Notes under the pieces: model-generated
The model's database searches: none
What the model was told of the DNA's origin: nothing
Seen by the model: only the letters and a program-made list of their open reading frames with translations
Source: Pseudomonadota bacterium
GTDB lineage: Bacteria > Pseudomonadota > Alphaproteobacteria > Sphingomonadales > Sphingomonadaceae
DNA length: 42,606 bases
Direction of reading: 5' to 3'
Assembly (NCBI GenBank): GCA_023424095.1
Contig: JAFAEG010000023.1
Coordinates: forward strand, 1-42,606
Position numbers and translations under genes: made by a program
Shown here: positions 7,886-15,457 of the stretch, one piece after another
Layout: each line of letters begins with the position of its first letter
How positions within the stretch are numbered: the first letter of the stretch is position 1

Positions 7886-7891
7886 GTCCCG

Positions 7892-8203
7892 ATGATCCGA
7901 ACCCGAACCCTCTCCCCCCAGACCCGAACGATCCTCTCGCTCATGGCCGGCGGCGGCGGCGAATGGCTTCACGGCTATGAACTTTGCCGCCTCGGCCAGA
8001 TCAAATCCGGTACGCTCTACCCGATGCTGATCCGGCTGGAGGAGCAGGGCTATCTCGAGGCGGCGTGGCAGGAGCCGGCGGAGCCAGGCCGGCCGCCGCG
8101 CCACGCTTATCGTCTCACCGCCGAAGGCCGTGCGCTGGCGCGGGCGAACCCGCCGGTCGCGGCGCAACCGTTGGCCGGCGGTGTTCCGGGGAAGCTGGCA
8201 TGA
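7892..8203 (+). CDS. PadR family transcriptional regulator
   Basis: A 103-residue winged-helix repressor of the short PadR type. The recognition region reads IKSGTLYPMLIRLEEQGYL (residues about 36-54), which is diagnostic for the family. The wing follows with PPRHAYRLTAEGR at about 69-81. The short C-terminus fits the small PadR-s2 subgroup. It lies immediately after a palindrome that spans its own promoter. Its stop overlaps the ATG of the downstream membrane protein (ATGA), so the two are translationally coupled. PadR proteins are usually autorepressors that also control a neighbouring membrane gene, which fits this layout. The inducer is unknown. Confidence 0.92.
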   Translation: MIRTRTLSPQTRTILSLMAGGGGEWLHGYELCRLGQIKSGTLYPMLIRLEEQGYLEAAWQEPAEPGRPPRHAYRLTAEGRALARANPPVAAQPLAGGVPGKLA

Positions 8204-9294
8204 GGCGCCTGCTCGCCGCCGCGATCGTCCGGCTCGCCGCGGTCGTCCTGCCCGCACGTCACAGCGCGTGGGGCCGTGCCATGGTGACCGAACTTGCGGC
8301 GATCGAACGGCCGGGGGCGGCGCTTTCGTTCGCTTTTGGCTGCCTTGCCGCCGCGCTGAATCAAGCCGTGACCGTCGGTCGGCCCGTGCATGCCCGGAGC
8401 CTCGGCATGCTGTGCGCGATCGGCGCGGTCGGCCTGGGCCTGGCCTATCTGGTCGCGGCGGGCGCGCCCTCCTCCCATCTCGCGATCAATGCCGCGGCGC
8501 TCGCCATCGGCTTGCTCGCGATCGGCATATTGCACGACGCCAAACGAATCTGGCGCGCGGCCGGGGAGGGTGTGCTGCTTCTCTTCGCCGGCATCGTCCT
8601 GCTCACCGCTCTGCTCGGCATCTCCGCGAACGGGGTCACGCGTTGGCTGGCGGTGGGCGGAGTTTCGCTCCAGCCGGCGCTGATCCTGGTGCCGGCCATC
8701 GCCCTGGGCTTCGCGCAGCGGCGCGGCGGGGCGATATTGCTGGCCGTACTGATCGCCGCGCTGGGGCTGGCGCTGCAGCCGGACCGGGCGATGGCGGGTG
8801 CGCTGGCGGCTGGCACAGTCGTACTGGCTTTGGCGCGACCCGAGCGGAACGTCTTGCTCGCGCTCGGCGCATCGCTGGCCGCCTTCGTGGCGACATTGCT
8901 CCGGGCCGACGCCTCGCCCGCAATGCCGTTCGTGGACCAGATCTTCTACTCGTCCTTCGGGGTGCATCCGCTGGCCGGTCTCGCGGTGATCGCGGGCGCC
9001 GCCTTGATACTCGTCCCGGCGGTGGTGGGCTGTCTTCGGGATGCGGGCCATCGCCCCATCCACGCAATGTTCGGAGCGGTCTGGCTCGCCGTGATCCTCG
9101 CGGCCGCAATCGGCAATCATCCGACTCCGCTGGTCGGCTATGGCGGGAGCGCGATCCTTGGCTATCTGCTCAGCCTGCTCTGTCTACCGGCGCATCGCGG
9201 AGAGCGGATCGCTGCCCCAGCGGAGGTGCCGAAGGCACCCGCCGTCGATCAGGCCCGCCCCGATCTGCGCGCGTCGGTGACCTTGGCGGGCTGA
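8200..9294 (+). CDS. Divergent SEDS (FtsW/RodA/SpoVE-like) membrane protein with an extra N-terminal domain
   Basis: I read this 364-residue polytopic protein as a reduced member of the SEDS family of peptidoglycan glycosyltransferases. Supporting motifs are NGVTRWLAVGGVSLQP at 144-159 (SEDS: RWLxxG...QPSE), LQPDRAMAGAL at 192-202 (QPDxGTA-like), FVDQIFYSSFG at 244-254, and TPLVGYGGSAIL at 309-320 (LPxxSYGGS-like). Asp246 may correspond to the catalytic Asp in the NDFIFA segment of FtsW/RodA. The extracellular loop before it is much shorter than in true SEDS enzymes. Residues 1-55 form a separate conserved-looking segment (WGRAMVTELAAIE, then FAFGCLAAAL). There is no partner class B PBP here. 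The gene overlaps padR by four bases. Polymerase activity is unproven, and the protein could be a non-catalytic relative. Confidence 0.62.
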   Translation: MRRLLAAAIVRLAAVVLPARHSAWGRAMVTELAAIERPGAALSFAFGCLAAALNQAVTVGRPVHARSLGMLCAIGAVGLGLAYLVAAGAPSSHLAINAAALAIGLLAIGILHDAKRIWRAAGEGVLLLFAGIVLLTALLGISANGVTRWLAVGGVSLQPALILVPAIALGFAQRRGGAILLAVLIAALGLALQPDRAMAGALAAGTVVLALARPERNVLLALGASLAAFVATLLRADASPAMPFVDQIFYSSFGVHPLAGLAVIAGAALILVPAVVGCLRDAGHRPIHAMFGAVWLAVILAAAIGNHPTPLVGYGGSAILGYLLSLLCLPAHRGERIAAPAEVPKAPAVDQARPDLRASVTLAG

Positions 9295-9299
9295 AAGGC

Positions 9300-9587
9300 C
9301 TATTCCCCCGGCGCCCTCGCCACGATCGCCAAGGCGTGGACGCGTTCCACCAGCAATTCCCTGAGCGCTTCGTTCACGGCGCGCTGGCGCTGGAGGCGGG
9401 ATTGGCCGGCGAAGGCTTCGGCCTCGATCTCGACGGTGAAGTGGCTCTCGCCGCTTTCGGCGTTGTAGCCGCCATGGCCGCGATGGCGCTCGCTGTCGTC
9501 GCGCACGACGAGCCGTGTCGGCGACAAGGCGGCGGTCAGCCGTTGGTGGATTTCGGCCGCGATCGGCCCGGTGATCTGATCCGTCAT
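9300..9587 (-). CDS. BolA family protein
   Basis: BolA proteins partner monothiol glutaredoxins in iron-sulfur handling and some act as transcription or morphology regulators. The 95-residue product from ATG at 9587 matches the family length. The open frame continues upstream, but the extension overlaps the divergent J-domain gene and looks non-coding. The motif SERHRGHGGYN and the later ESHFTVEIEAEAF match the class II KH-like fold with its conserved His region. C-terminal LQRQRAVNEALRELL is also typical. Its stop is five bases from the convergent SEDS-like gene. Confidence 0.92.
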   Translation of the reverse strand: MTDQITGPIAAEIHQRLTAALSPTRLVVRDDSERHRGHGGYNAESGESHFTVEIEAEAFAGQSRLQRQRAVNEALRELLVERVHALAIVARAPGE

Positions 9588-9630
9588 CACGCCTATATAG
9601 GACGGCTGATCGAAGGAGCGGAGTGGCAAG

Positions 9631-10218
9631 TTGGCAAGTGCGGGCGAGAATCGGGGGCGGTTCCACGGGCGGATCGAGACGGGGCGCGGTTGCGACCATC
9701 CCGGCTGCGACGCGGCCGGCGAATTTCGCGCGCCGTCCGGACAGGGCTCAAGCTTCGACGGGCCGGGGAAATGGCGCTGGTTCTGCCTGGAACATGTCCG
9801 CGAATTCAACAGCGGCTACAATTGGTTCAGCGGCATGACCCCGGACGAGATCGAGGCGGCGAACACGCCTTATGGCGGCTGGGACCGGGAGACCCGGGCC
9901 TTCGCCAGCGGCGGCGCGGACCGGCCGCCGCGCTGGGCCGACTTTTCCGATCCGCTGGATGCGATCGGGGCGCGGTTCGCCCGCACGATGCCGCAGAAGC
10001 GCGCGGATGGGCGCGAGTTGAGCGAGGCGGACCGCAAGCATCTGCGCATCCTGTCGCTGCCCGTCGATGCGGACCGGCGGGCGCTGCGCGAGCGCTACAC
10101 CGAACTGGTCCGCAAATTTCACCCCGATCGCAATGGTGGCGACCGCAGCCACGAGCGGGCGTTGCAGGAAGTGATTTCGGCCTATCAGGCGCTGAAAGGG
10201 CGGCCGGCTTTCGCGTAG
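9631..10218 (+). CDS. Zinc-finger-like J-domain (DnaJ-type) co-chaperone
   Basis: A 195-residue protein with a J domain at the C-terminus (residues about 137-192). It contains the HPD signature at 164-166 in RKFHPDRNGG, needed to stimulate DnaK ATPase. The N-terminal part has paired metal-ligand-like motifs, CDHPGC at 21-26 and FCLEH at 51-55, consistent with a zinc-ribbon-like element. The middle carries conserved WADFSDPLDAIGARF. The start is uncertain: TTG at 9631 lies in frame 12 bases after AAGGAG, and no better in-frame codon is visible. It is divergent from bolA. From memory, such genes lie next to cobS/cobT in many alphaproteobacteria; cobS and cobT here are 2-5 kb away. The client is unknown. 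Confidence 0.88.
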   Translation: MASAGENRGRFHGRIETGRGCDHPGCDAAGEFRAPSGQGSSFDGPGKWRWFCLEHVREFNSGYNWFSGMTPDEIEAANTPYGGWDRETRAFASGGADRPPRWADFSDPLDAIGARFARTMPQKRADGRELSEADRKHLRILSLPVDADRRALRERYTELVRKFHPDRNGGDRSHERALQEVISAYQALKGRPAFA

Positions 10219-10229
10219 TCCGTCCACGT

Positions 10230-10355
10230 CTCCGCTCATCCTGAGTAGCGGCTGAGCTTGTCGAAGACGCGTGTCGAAGGACAAACCGGACGGTCCTTCG
10301 ATACGGGCCTTCGCTACGGCTTCGCCTACTCAGTCCCTACTCAGGATGAGCGGAG
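10230..10355. repeat. Intergenic inverted repeat with 19-bp arms (CGCTCATCCTGAGTAG type)
   Basis: Perfect 19-bp arms at 10230-10248 (CTCCGCTCATCCTGAGTAG) and 10337-10355 enclose 88 bases. The enclosed segment holds further internal symmetry, including GTCGAAGGAC and GGTCCTTCGA. The core resembles a dispersed intergenic repeat of sphingomonads. The right arm ends six bases before the tadA stop codon, between the convergent J-domain and tadA genes, so it may serve as a shared 3' end element. Confidence 0.85.
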
Positions 10356-10360
10356 TTGGG

Positions 10361-10816
10361 TTAGGTCCGCCGCTCCCGGAAAAACTCCCGCAGCATCGCC
10401 GCCGCCTCCTCCTCGCCGATGCCGGAATAGACTTCCGGCGCGTGGTGGCAGGTCGGCTGGGTGAAAAAGCGTGCGCCGTGCAGGACGGCGCCGCCCTTCG
10501 GATCGGGGGCGGCGAAATAGAGGCGGCGGATGCGGGCCAGAGCGATCGCGCCGGCGCACATCGCGCAGGGCTCCAGGCTCACCCACAAATCGCATTCGTC
10601 CAGCCGTTCGGTGCCGAGCGCGCTGGCGGCGGCGCGCAGCGCTTCCATCTCTGCATGGGCGGTCGGGTCGCGGCCGCTGCGCATCGCGTTGCGGGTGACA
10701 GCGACGACCGCATCGCCGCGCATCACCACCGCGCCGACCGGGACTTCCCCGGCGGCGGCGGCGGCCTGCGCTTCGTCGAGGGCGCGCCGCATGGGTTCCG
10801 GCAAGGGGAAGGCCAT
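10361..10816 (-). CDS. tadA: tRNA-specific adenosine deaminase TadA
   Basis: TadA deaminates the wobble adenosine A34 of tRNA-Arg(ACG) to inosine, which is needed to decode CGN codons. The 151-residue length is typical. The zinc site is complete: His54 and catalytic Glu56 in TAHAEMEAL, and Cys84 and Cys87 in EPCAMCAGA. The DPKGGAVLHG segment downstream and the N-terminal GEVPVGAVV are diagnostic for TadA over other cytidine deaminases. The stop lies just beyond an intergenic repeat. The gene is preceded on the same strand by a small membrane protein gene. Confidence 0.96.
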   Translation of the reverse strand: MAFPLPEPMRRALDEAQAAAAAGEVPVGAVVMRGDAVVAVTRNAMRSGRDPTAHAEMEALRAAASALGTERLDECDLWVSLEPCAMCAGAIALARIRRLYFAAPDPKGGAVLHGARFFTQPTCHHAPEVYSGIGEEEAAAMLREFFRERRT

Positions 10817-10829
10817 GCGGCGCGGCGCC

Positions 10830-11057
10830 TTATTGCGTGTTGGCGGGGGCGGCCGGAGCCGCGGGCGCGGGCTCGTTGGGCACGGTGCGAACGACGGGGA
10901 CCTGGACGGTGCGCGGCTCGGTGGTGAGTTCGACGGAATTGGTGGTCACCTTGACCGAGCCGTCATCCTTCTGCTGGAGGCCGAGGACGCCGGTATAGAC
11001 GAGGCCGATCGCCACGAGCAGGAGCAGGGCGACGACAAGCAGAACAGTGCGAAGCAT
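10830..11057 (-). CDS. Small single-pass membrane protein, function unknown
   Basis: A 75-residue protein starting at ATG 11057, with GGAG about seven bases upstream. Residues 3-23 form one strongly hydrophobic segment (TVLLVVALLLLVAIGLVYTG), followed by a polar domain and an Ala/Pro-rich tail ending in AAPAAPANTQ. The open frame extends upstream to 11186, but that extension is Arg-rich and lies in the rpmB promoter region. It ends 13 bases before tadA on the same strand and is probably cotranscribed with it. I do not recognise the family. Confidence 0.75.
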   Translation of the reverse strand: MLRTVLLVVALLLLVAIGLVYTGVLGLQQKDDGSVKVTTNSVELTTEPRTVQVPVVRTVPNEPAPAAPAAPANTQ

Positions 11058-11170
11058 GACGCGTCTCCAATCTGATTTCGGCTCGTCAACGAGTGCATGG
11101 CGGATCGGTTGCAGCGGCGCAACGATCAGTCCATGCGGCTTCGAGCGGCGGCCGGAAGTGCGCCTCCGGG

Positions 11171-11199
11171 TTGACGCTCTCGGCACCGCTCGCTATGCG
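11171..11199 (+). promoter_or_regulatory. Sigma-70-type promoter of rpmB with leader hairpins
   Basis: TTGACG (11171-11176) and TATGCG (11194-11199) are separated by exactly 17 bases and lie about 58 bases upstream of the rpmB start. The leader contains two small hairpins: CCCGG/CCGGG (11202-11214) and CACC-TTCG-GGTG (11215-11226). They may influence mRNA stability or translation, but no ribosomal-protein leader family was recognised. Confidence 0.6.
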
Positions 11200-11256
11200 C
11201 CCCCGGTTTCCGGGCACCTTCGGGTGACCGTCACATTCTATAAAAGAGATTCGATC

Positions 11257-11556
11257 ATGGCGCGCATTTGCGAGCTGACCGGCAAAGGCCGGCTGGTGGG
11301 TAACAACGTTTCGCACGCGAACAACAAGACCAAGCGGACGTTCCTGCCGAACCTGCAGAACGTGACCTTGCTGTCCGATTCGCTCGGCCGCGGCGTGAAG
11401 CTGAAGGTGTCGACGCACGGTCTGCGCTCGGTCGAGCATGTCGGCGGCCTCGACAATTGGCTGGCCAAGACCAACGACGACAAGCTCAGCCTTCGCGTCC
11501 GTCGCCTGAAGCGCGAGATCGCCAAGAAGGCGAGCAGCGAGCAGGCCGCGGCCTAA
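11257..11556 (+). CDS. rpmB: 50S ribosomal protein L28
   Basis: A 99-residue ribosomal protein of the large subunit. The N-terminus reads ARICELTGKGRLVGNNVSHA and is followed by NNKTKRTFLPNLQ, both diagnostic of L28. The usual zinc-binding CxxC pairs of some L28 proteins are absent, with a single Cys, as in many alphaproteobacteria. The start at 11257 follows AAAAGAGA. It is monocistronic and faces the phytase-like gene convergently; only 33 bases separate the stops. Confidence 0.97.
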   Translation: MARICELTGKGRLVGNNVSHANNKTKRTFLPNLQNVTLLSDSLGRGVKLKVSTHGLRSVEHVGGLDNWLAKTNDDKLSLRVRRLKREIAKKASSEQAAA

Positions 11557-11589
11557 GCCGAATCGGGAGGGCCGCGAACGGCCCTTCCT

Positions 11590-12558
11590 TCATCCCATCC
11601 ATTCGAACTTCAGCAGCAAAGTGCGCTGAAGGCCGAAGAGATTATCGTCCGACGCGATCCAGATGATCGTGCGGCCATTTTCCTGCGCGATCGCCAGCCC
11701 CTCATAATTGTCGCGGGTGAGCGGCGATTCGAAGGCCGCGAGTTCGCGCACGGGCAGTTGCTCGCCGGACCGCGCCGGCAGTTCCGCGATCATCAGCCGC
11801 CCGGTCCAGCCACTCAGCAGGCCGACGCTCCGGGCGAGCAGCAGCAGGCGGCCATCCGGCAGTAAAGCCGCGTCGGTGAAGCGAAATTGCGGCGGCGGAT
11901 CGACCTTGAAGGCGGTCGTTGCGGTGCCGGCTTCGGCCGGATCGCCGGCGAACAGGATCGCATCGCTCAACCCCTCATCATCGACATCCTCGCGAATCGC
12001 CAGGAAGCGGCCGTCGCCGAGACGGACGAGGCTTTCGGCGCCGCGATTGCCGGACCATCGGCGCATTGCGTCGGGACGGTGATGGCTCTCGGCCGCGAAA
12101 TCGCCGAGCCGGTAGCGCCAGATCTGATTGCTATTCTCATAGCCGATCCAGAGGCGGCCATTGTGCAGGACCAGCGATTCGCTGTCCCGGTCGGCCTTGC
12201 TGCCGCGCTCGCCCGGGCCTTCGATCAACGGGATGATCTCGACGCGGTCGCCGTGCGGCGGCGGGGCGAAGCGAAAGACGATGCCCTGGTCGCTCAGCGC
12301 CAGCAGCCGGTCGCCATCGACCGCCAGCCCTGAAATGGCGCCGAAGCGGCGATCGTCGCTCTTGAGCTGCCAGCCGCCGAGATAGCGCAAGGGGCCGAGC
12401 CTGTCCTGGGCGGGGTCGTCGGGGTTGAGCGGCACCGGCTCCACCATCAGCCGCGCGCCCGCCATCTCGCCCGGGCCGGGCGGCGGTACGGTCGGCACGG
12501 GCGTGGCGAGGAAGAAGAATGCCAGCAGGGCCCCGACCGCGCGGGCGAGGCGGCGCAT
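11590..12558 (-). CDS. Exported esterase-like activity of phytase (phytase-like) family protein
   Basis: The 322-residue protein begins with a signal peptide (basic MRRLARAV, then LLAFFFLATPVP). It continues with a beta-propeller-type sequence resembling the phytase-like esterase family (PF13449). Visible landmarks are LGGWQLKSDDRRFGAISGLAV near 59-79, ALSDQGIVFRF near 87-97, DSESLVLHNGRLWIGYE near 124-140, GAESLVRL, and NYEGLAIAQENGRTIIWIASDDN near the C-terminus. It is located in the periplasm or cell envelope. The substrate is uncertain; many members have unknown function despite the name. It starts three bases after the cobT stop and is likely the last gene of the cobS-cobT operon. Confidence 0.85.
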   Translation of the reverse strand: MRRLARAVGALLAFFFLATPVPTVPPPGPGEMAGARLMVEPVPLNPDDPAQDRLGPLRYLGGWQLKSDDRRFGAISGLAVDGDRLLALSDQGIVFRFAPPPHGDRVEIIPLIEGPGERGSKADRDSESLVLHNGRLWIGYENSNQIWRYRLGDFAAESHHRPDAMRRWSGNRGAESLVRLGDGRFLAIREDVDDEGLSDAILFAGDPAEAGTATTAFKVDPPPQFRFTDAALLPDGRLLLLARSVGLLSGWTGRLMIAELPARSGEQLPVRELAAFESPLTRDNYEGLAIAQENGRTIIWIASDDNLFGLQRTLLLKFEWMG

Positions 12559-12561
12559 CGC

Positions 12562-14388
12562 TCAGTCGGTTTCGAACAAGGCGGCGAGCTGCTCGACCAT
12601 CGTCCCACCCAATTGCTCGGCGTCCATGATGGTGACGGCGCGGGCATAATAACGGGTGACGTCATGGCCGATGCCGATCGCGATCAGCTCCACCGGCGAG
12701 CGCTGCTCGATCCAGGCGATGACCTGGCGAAGGTGCCGCTCGAGATAGGTGCCGCTGTTCACGCTGAGCGTCGAATCGTCGACCGGCGCGCCGTCGCTGA
12801 TCACCATCAATATGCGGCGTTCCTCAGGGCGGGCGATGAGGCGATTGTGCGCCCACAGCAGGGCCTCGCCGTCGATATTCTCCTTCAGCAGCCCTTCGCG
12901 CATCATCAGGCCGAGATTCTTGCGGGCGCGGCGCCACGGCTCGTCCGCCTGCTTGTAGACGATGTGGCGCAGATCGTTGAGGCGGCCGGGCGTCGGCGGG
13001 CGGCCTTCGGACAGCCAGGTCTCGCGCGCCTGCCCGCCCTTCCAGGCGCGGGTGGTGAAGCCCAAGATTTCCACCTTCACGCCGCAGCGTTCCAGCGTGC
13101 GGGCGAGGATGTCGGCGCTGATCGCCGCGATCGAGATCGGGCGGCCGCGCATCGAGCCTGAATTGTCGATCAGCAGGGTGACGGTGGTGTCGCGGAATTC
13201 GGTGTCGAGTTCGACCTTGTAGGACAGGGATTGGGCCGGATTGACGATCACCCGCGCCAGCCGCGCGGCGTCGAGCAGGCCTTCTTCCTGGTCGAAGGCC
13301 CAGGAGCGCGATTGCTGCGCCATCAGCCGGCGTTGCAGGCGGTTAGCGAGCTTGGTGACGGCGGATTGCAGATGGACGAGCTGCTGGTCGAGATAGGAGC
13401 GCAGCCGGCCAAGCTCCTCCTCGTCGCACAGGTCCGCGGCGCTGATCACCTCGTCGAAGCGGGTGGTGAAGACCTTATAGTCGAAGCTTGGCGGCAGATC
13501 GGAAAGCGGCCGGTTCGGGCGCTGGGGCATGACGCCGGATTCGGCGTCGTCACCGAGGCCACCCTCGCTCTCGTCATAATCCTGGTCGGTGGCGCTGCCT
13601 TCGTCCTCGCTATCGCCCTCGCCTTCTTCCGGCTGGCCGCGAATCTCGGCTTCACCGTCCTGGGCGGAGTCGCCATCGGCATCGTCGTCGCCTTCGGCCT
13701 CGGATTCGCCGCCCTCATCCTCGTCGCCGCCATCGCTGGGGTCGTCGCCGGGGGGCACAGCTTCGGTCAGTTCCAGGTCGCGGAGCAATTTGCCGACCAG
13801 GTCGGCGAAGGCGCGCTGATCGTCGAGGGCGAGGGCGAGCGCATCCAGGTCGGCGCCGGCCTTGTCCTCGATCCAGTCGGCGACGAGCTTCAGCCCGGCG
13901 CGGGCCGCTTCGGGCGGGGCTTGGCCGGTGAGCCGTTCGCGGACCAGCAGGCCGACCGCGCTCGACAGCGGCACTTCTTCGCGGGTGCGGGCGCGGACCA
14001 GGGGATCGGTGCGCAGCCGCATTTCGGTGAGGCCGTCCAGATTGGCGCGCACGCCCTCCATCGCCCGCGCGCCGAGCGCCTCGACCCGCGCCTGTTCCGC
14101 CGCGTCGAACACCGCGCGGGCGACATCGTCGCCGGGCTGGCTGCGGGCGTGCAGCTTCGGGTCGTGATGGCGCAGCTTCAGCGCGGCGGCATCGGCGAAA
14201 CCGCGCGCCTCGGCGACATCGCGGGCGGACATGGTCCGGCCCGGCATCGGCGCTTTGATGCTCTTGCCCTGAGTCGAGGGGTTGTCGCTGGTGAAGCTGA
14301 CTTCCGCTTCCGGCTCCCCGGCGAGCGCCCGCGTCGCGCTGGCGAGCGCGTGGCGGAAGGCTTCGACGGGGGAGTCGCGCTCGGCCAT
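12562..14388 (-). CDS. cobT: Cobaltochelatase-type subunit CobT
   Basis: CobT is the VWA/MIDAS subunit that pairs with the AAA+ CobS; with CobN they insert cobalt into hydrogenobyrinate diamide in the aerobic B12 pathway. The 608-residue protein has an N-terminal helical domain (1-205), a long Asp/Glu/Gly-rich linker (about 212-285), and a C-terminal VWA domain. The MIDAS motif is DNSGSMRG (Asp408, Ser410, Ser412). It starts one base after the cobS stop (TGA-A-ATG), indicating tight coupling. No cobN or other corrin gene is present nearby, so the pair may serve another metal or chaperone role in this organism. That is inference. Confidence 0.93.
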   Translation of the reverse strand: MAERDSPVEAFRHALASATRALAGEPEAEVSFTSDNPSTQGKSIKAPMPGRTMSARDVAEARGFADAAALKLRHHDPKLHARSQPGDDVARAVFDAAEQARVEALGARAMEGVRANLDGLTEMRLRTDPLVRARTREEVPLSSAVGLLVRERLTGQAPPEAARAGLKLVADWIEDKAGADLDALALALDDQRAFADLVGKLLRDLELTEAVPPGDDPSDGGDEDEGGESEAEGDDDADGDSAQDGEAEIRGQPEEGEGDSEDEGSATDQDYDESEGGLGDDAESGVMPQRPNRPLSDLPPSFDYKVFTTRFDEVISAADLCDEEELGRLRSYLDQQLVHLQSAVTKLANRLQRRLMAQQSRSWAFDQEEGLLDAARLARVIVNPAQSLSYKVELDTEFRDTTVTLLIDNSGSMRGRPISIAAISADILARTLERCGVKVEILGFTTRAWKGGQARETWLSEGRPPTPGRLNDLRHIVYKQADEPWRRARKNLGLMMREGLLKENIDGEALLWAHNRLIARPEERRILMVISDGAPVDDSTLSVNSGTYLERHLRQVIAWIEQRSPVELIAIGIGHDVTRYYARAVTIMDAEQLGGTMVEQLAALFETD

Positions 14389-14389
14389 T

Positions 14390-15394
14390 TCAGGCCTTGT
14401 TGGCCGCGCTTTCGGGCAGGTCCTTGCCGAACACGCGCTGATAATATTCCGCCACGACCGGCCGCTCGGCCTCGTCGCATTTGTTCAGGAAGGTGAGGCG
14501 GAAGGCGAAGCCGACATCGCCGAAGATCAACGTGTTCTGCGCCCAGCTGATCACCGTGCGCGGGCTCATCACGGTGGAGATGTCGCCGTTCATGAAGCCC
14601 TGGCGGGTGAGGCTGGCGACCTTCACCATCTTGTCGACCTCTTCGCGGCCGCCCTCGTGATCATATTCGCCCGATTTGGCGAGGACGATGCGCGCCTCGG
14701 TCTCGGCCGGCAGGTAGTTCAGGGTGACGACGATGTTCCAGCGGTCCATCTGGCCCTGATTGATCTGCTGGGTGCCGTGATAGAGGCCGGTCGTGTCGCC
14801 CAGGCCGATCGTGTTGGTGGTCGCGAACAGGCGGAACCACGGATTGGCGCGGATCACCCGATTCTGGTCGAGCAGGGTCAGCTTGCCTTCCGCCTCCAGC
14901 ACGCGCTGGATGACGAACATCACGTCCGGCCGGCCGGCATCATATTCGTCGAAGACCAGAGCGGTCGGGGTCTGCAGCGCCCAGGGCAGCAGGCCTTCGC
15001 GGAATTCGGTGACCTGCTGACCATCCTTCAGCACGATCGCGTCGCGGCCGATCAGGTCGATGCGGCTGACATGGGCGTCCAGATTGATGCGGACCAAAGG
15101 CCAGTTCAGCCGCGCCGCGACCTGCTCGATATGGGTCGACTTGCCGGTGCCGTGATAGCCCTGGATCATCACCCGGCGGTTCTTCGAGAAGCCGGCGCAG
15201 ATGGCGAGCGTGGTGTCGTGATCGAAGACATAGGCCGGATCGAGATCGGGCACGCGCTCGTCGGCTTCGGAGAAGGCCGGGACTTCGAGATCGCTGTCGA
15301 TGCCGAACAGCTCGCGAACCTTCTTCATCTGGTCCGGTGCGTCCATCACGGTGGAGGAGCGGCTGTCGGGATTGACGTTGGGCAGGCTGGCCAT
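14390..15394 (-). CDS. cobS: Cobaltochelatase-type AAA+ ATPase CobS
   Basis: CobS is the AAA+ motor of the CobNST chelatase. The start is set at ATG 15394, giving 334 residues beginning MASLPNVNPDSRSST; an upstream TTG at 15454 would add an unlikely Arg-rich extension. Walker A is GYHGTGKST at 79-87. Walker B is ALVFDEYDAGRPDV near residues 144-157. The sensor region LFATTNTIGLGDTTGLYHG and the C-terminal FAFRLTFLNKCDEAERPV are also visible. It is the first gene of the cobS-cobT-phytase-like run. Confidence 0.95.
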   Translation of the reverse strand: MASLPNVNPDSRSSTVMDAPDQMKKVRELFGIDSDLEVPAFSEADERVPDLDPAYVFDHDTTLAICAGFSKNRRVMIQGYHGTGKSTHIEQVAARLNWPLVRINLDAHVSRIDLIGRDAIVLKDGQQVTEFREGLLPWALQTPTALVFDEYDAGRPDVMFVIQRVLEAEGKLTLLDQNRVIRANPWFRLFATTNTIGLGDTTGLYHGTQQINQGQMDRWNIVVTLNYLPAETEARIVLAKSGEYDHEGGREEVDKMVKVASLTRQGFMNGDISTVMSPRTVISWAQNTLIFGDVGFAFRLTFLNKCDEAERPVVAEYYQRVFGKDLPESAANKA

Positions 15395-15457
15395 GGCGAG
15401 AACTCTTGGAGACGATGTTGCAGGCTGCCTAGAGGCTCCCCTGCGCAGCCGCAACGT

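Noticed and set aside
1216..10355. CRISPR-like array formed by the intergenic repeats
   Set aside because: The three repeat elements differ in sequence, are kilobases apart and have no regular spacers or cas genes.
13231..14496. A plus-strand frame inside cobT that looks like a polytopic membrane protein (Val/Leu/Ile/Ala-rich stretch)
   Set aside because: The hydrophobic stretch is the reverse complement of CobT's Asp/Glu-rich linker, since GAC and GAG codons read as Val and Leu on the other strand. It is an artefact.
12562..15394. A complete cobalamin biosynthesis locus around cobS and cobT
   Set aside because: Only the two chelatase subunits are present; the neighbours are rpmB, a phytase-like gene and an HxlR regulator.
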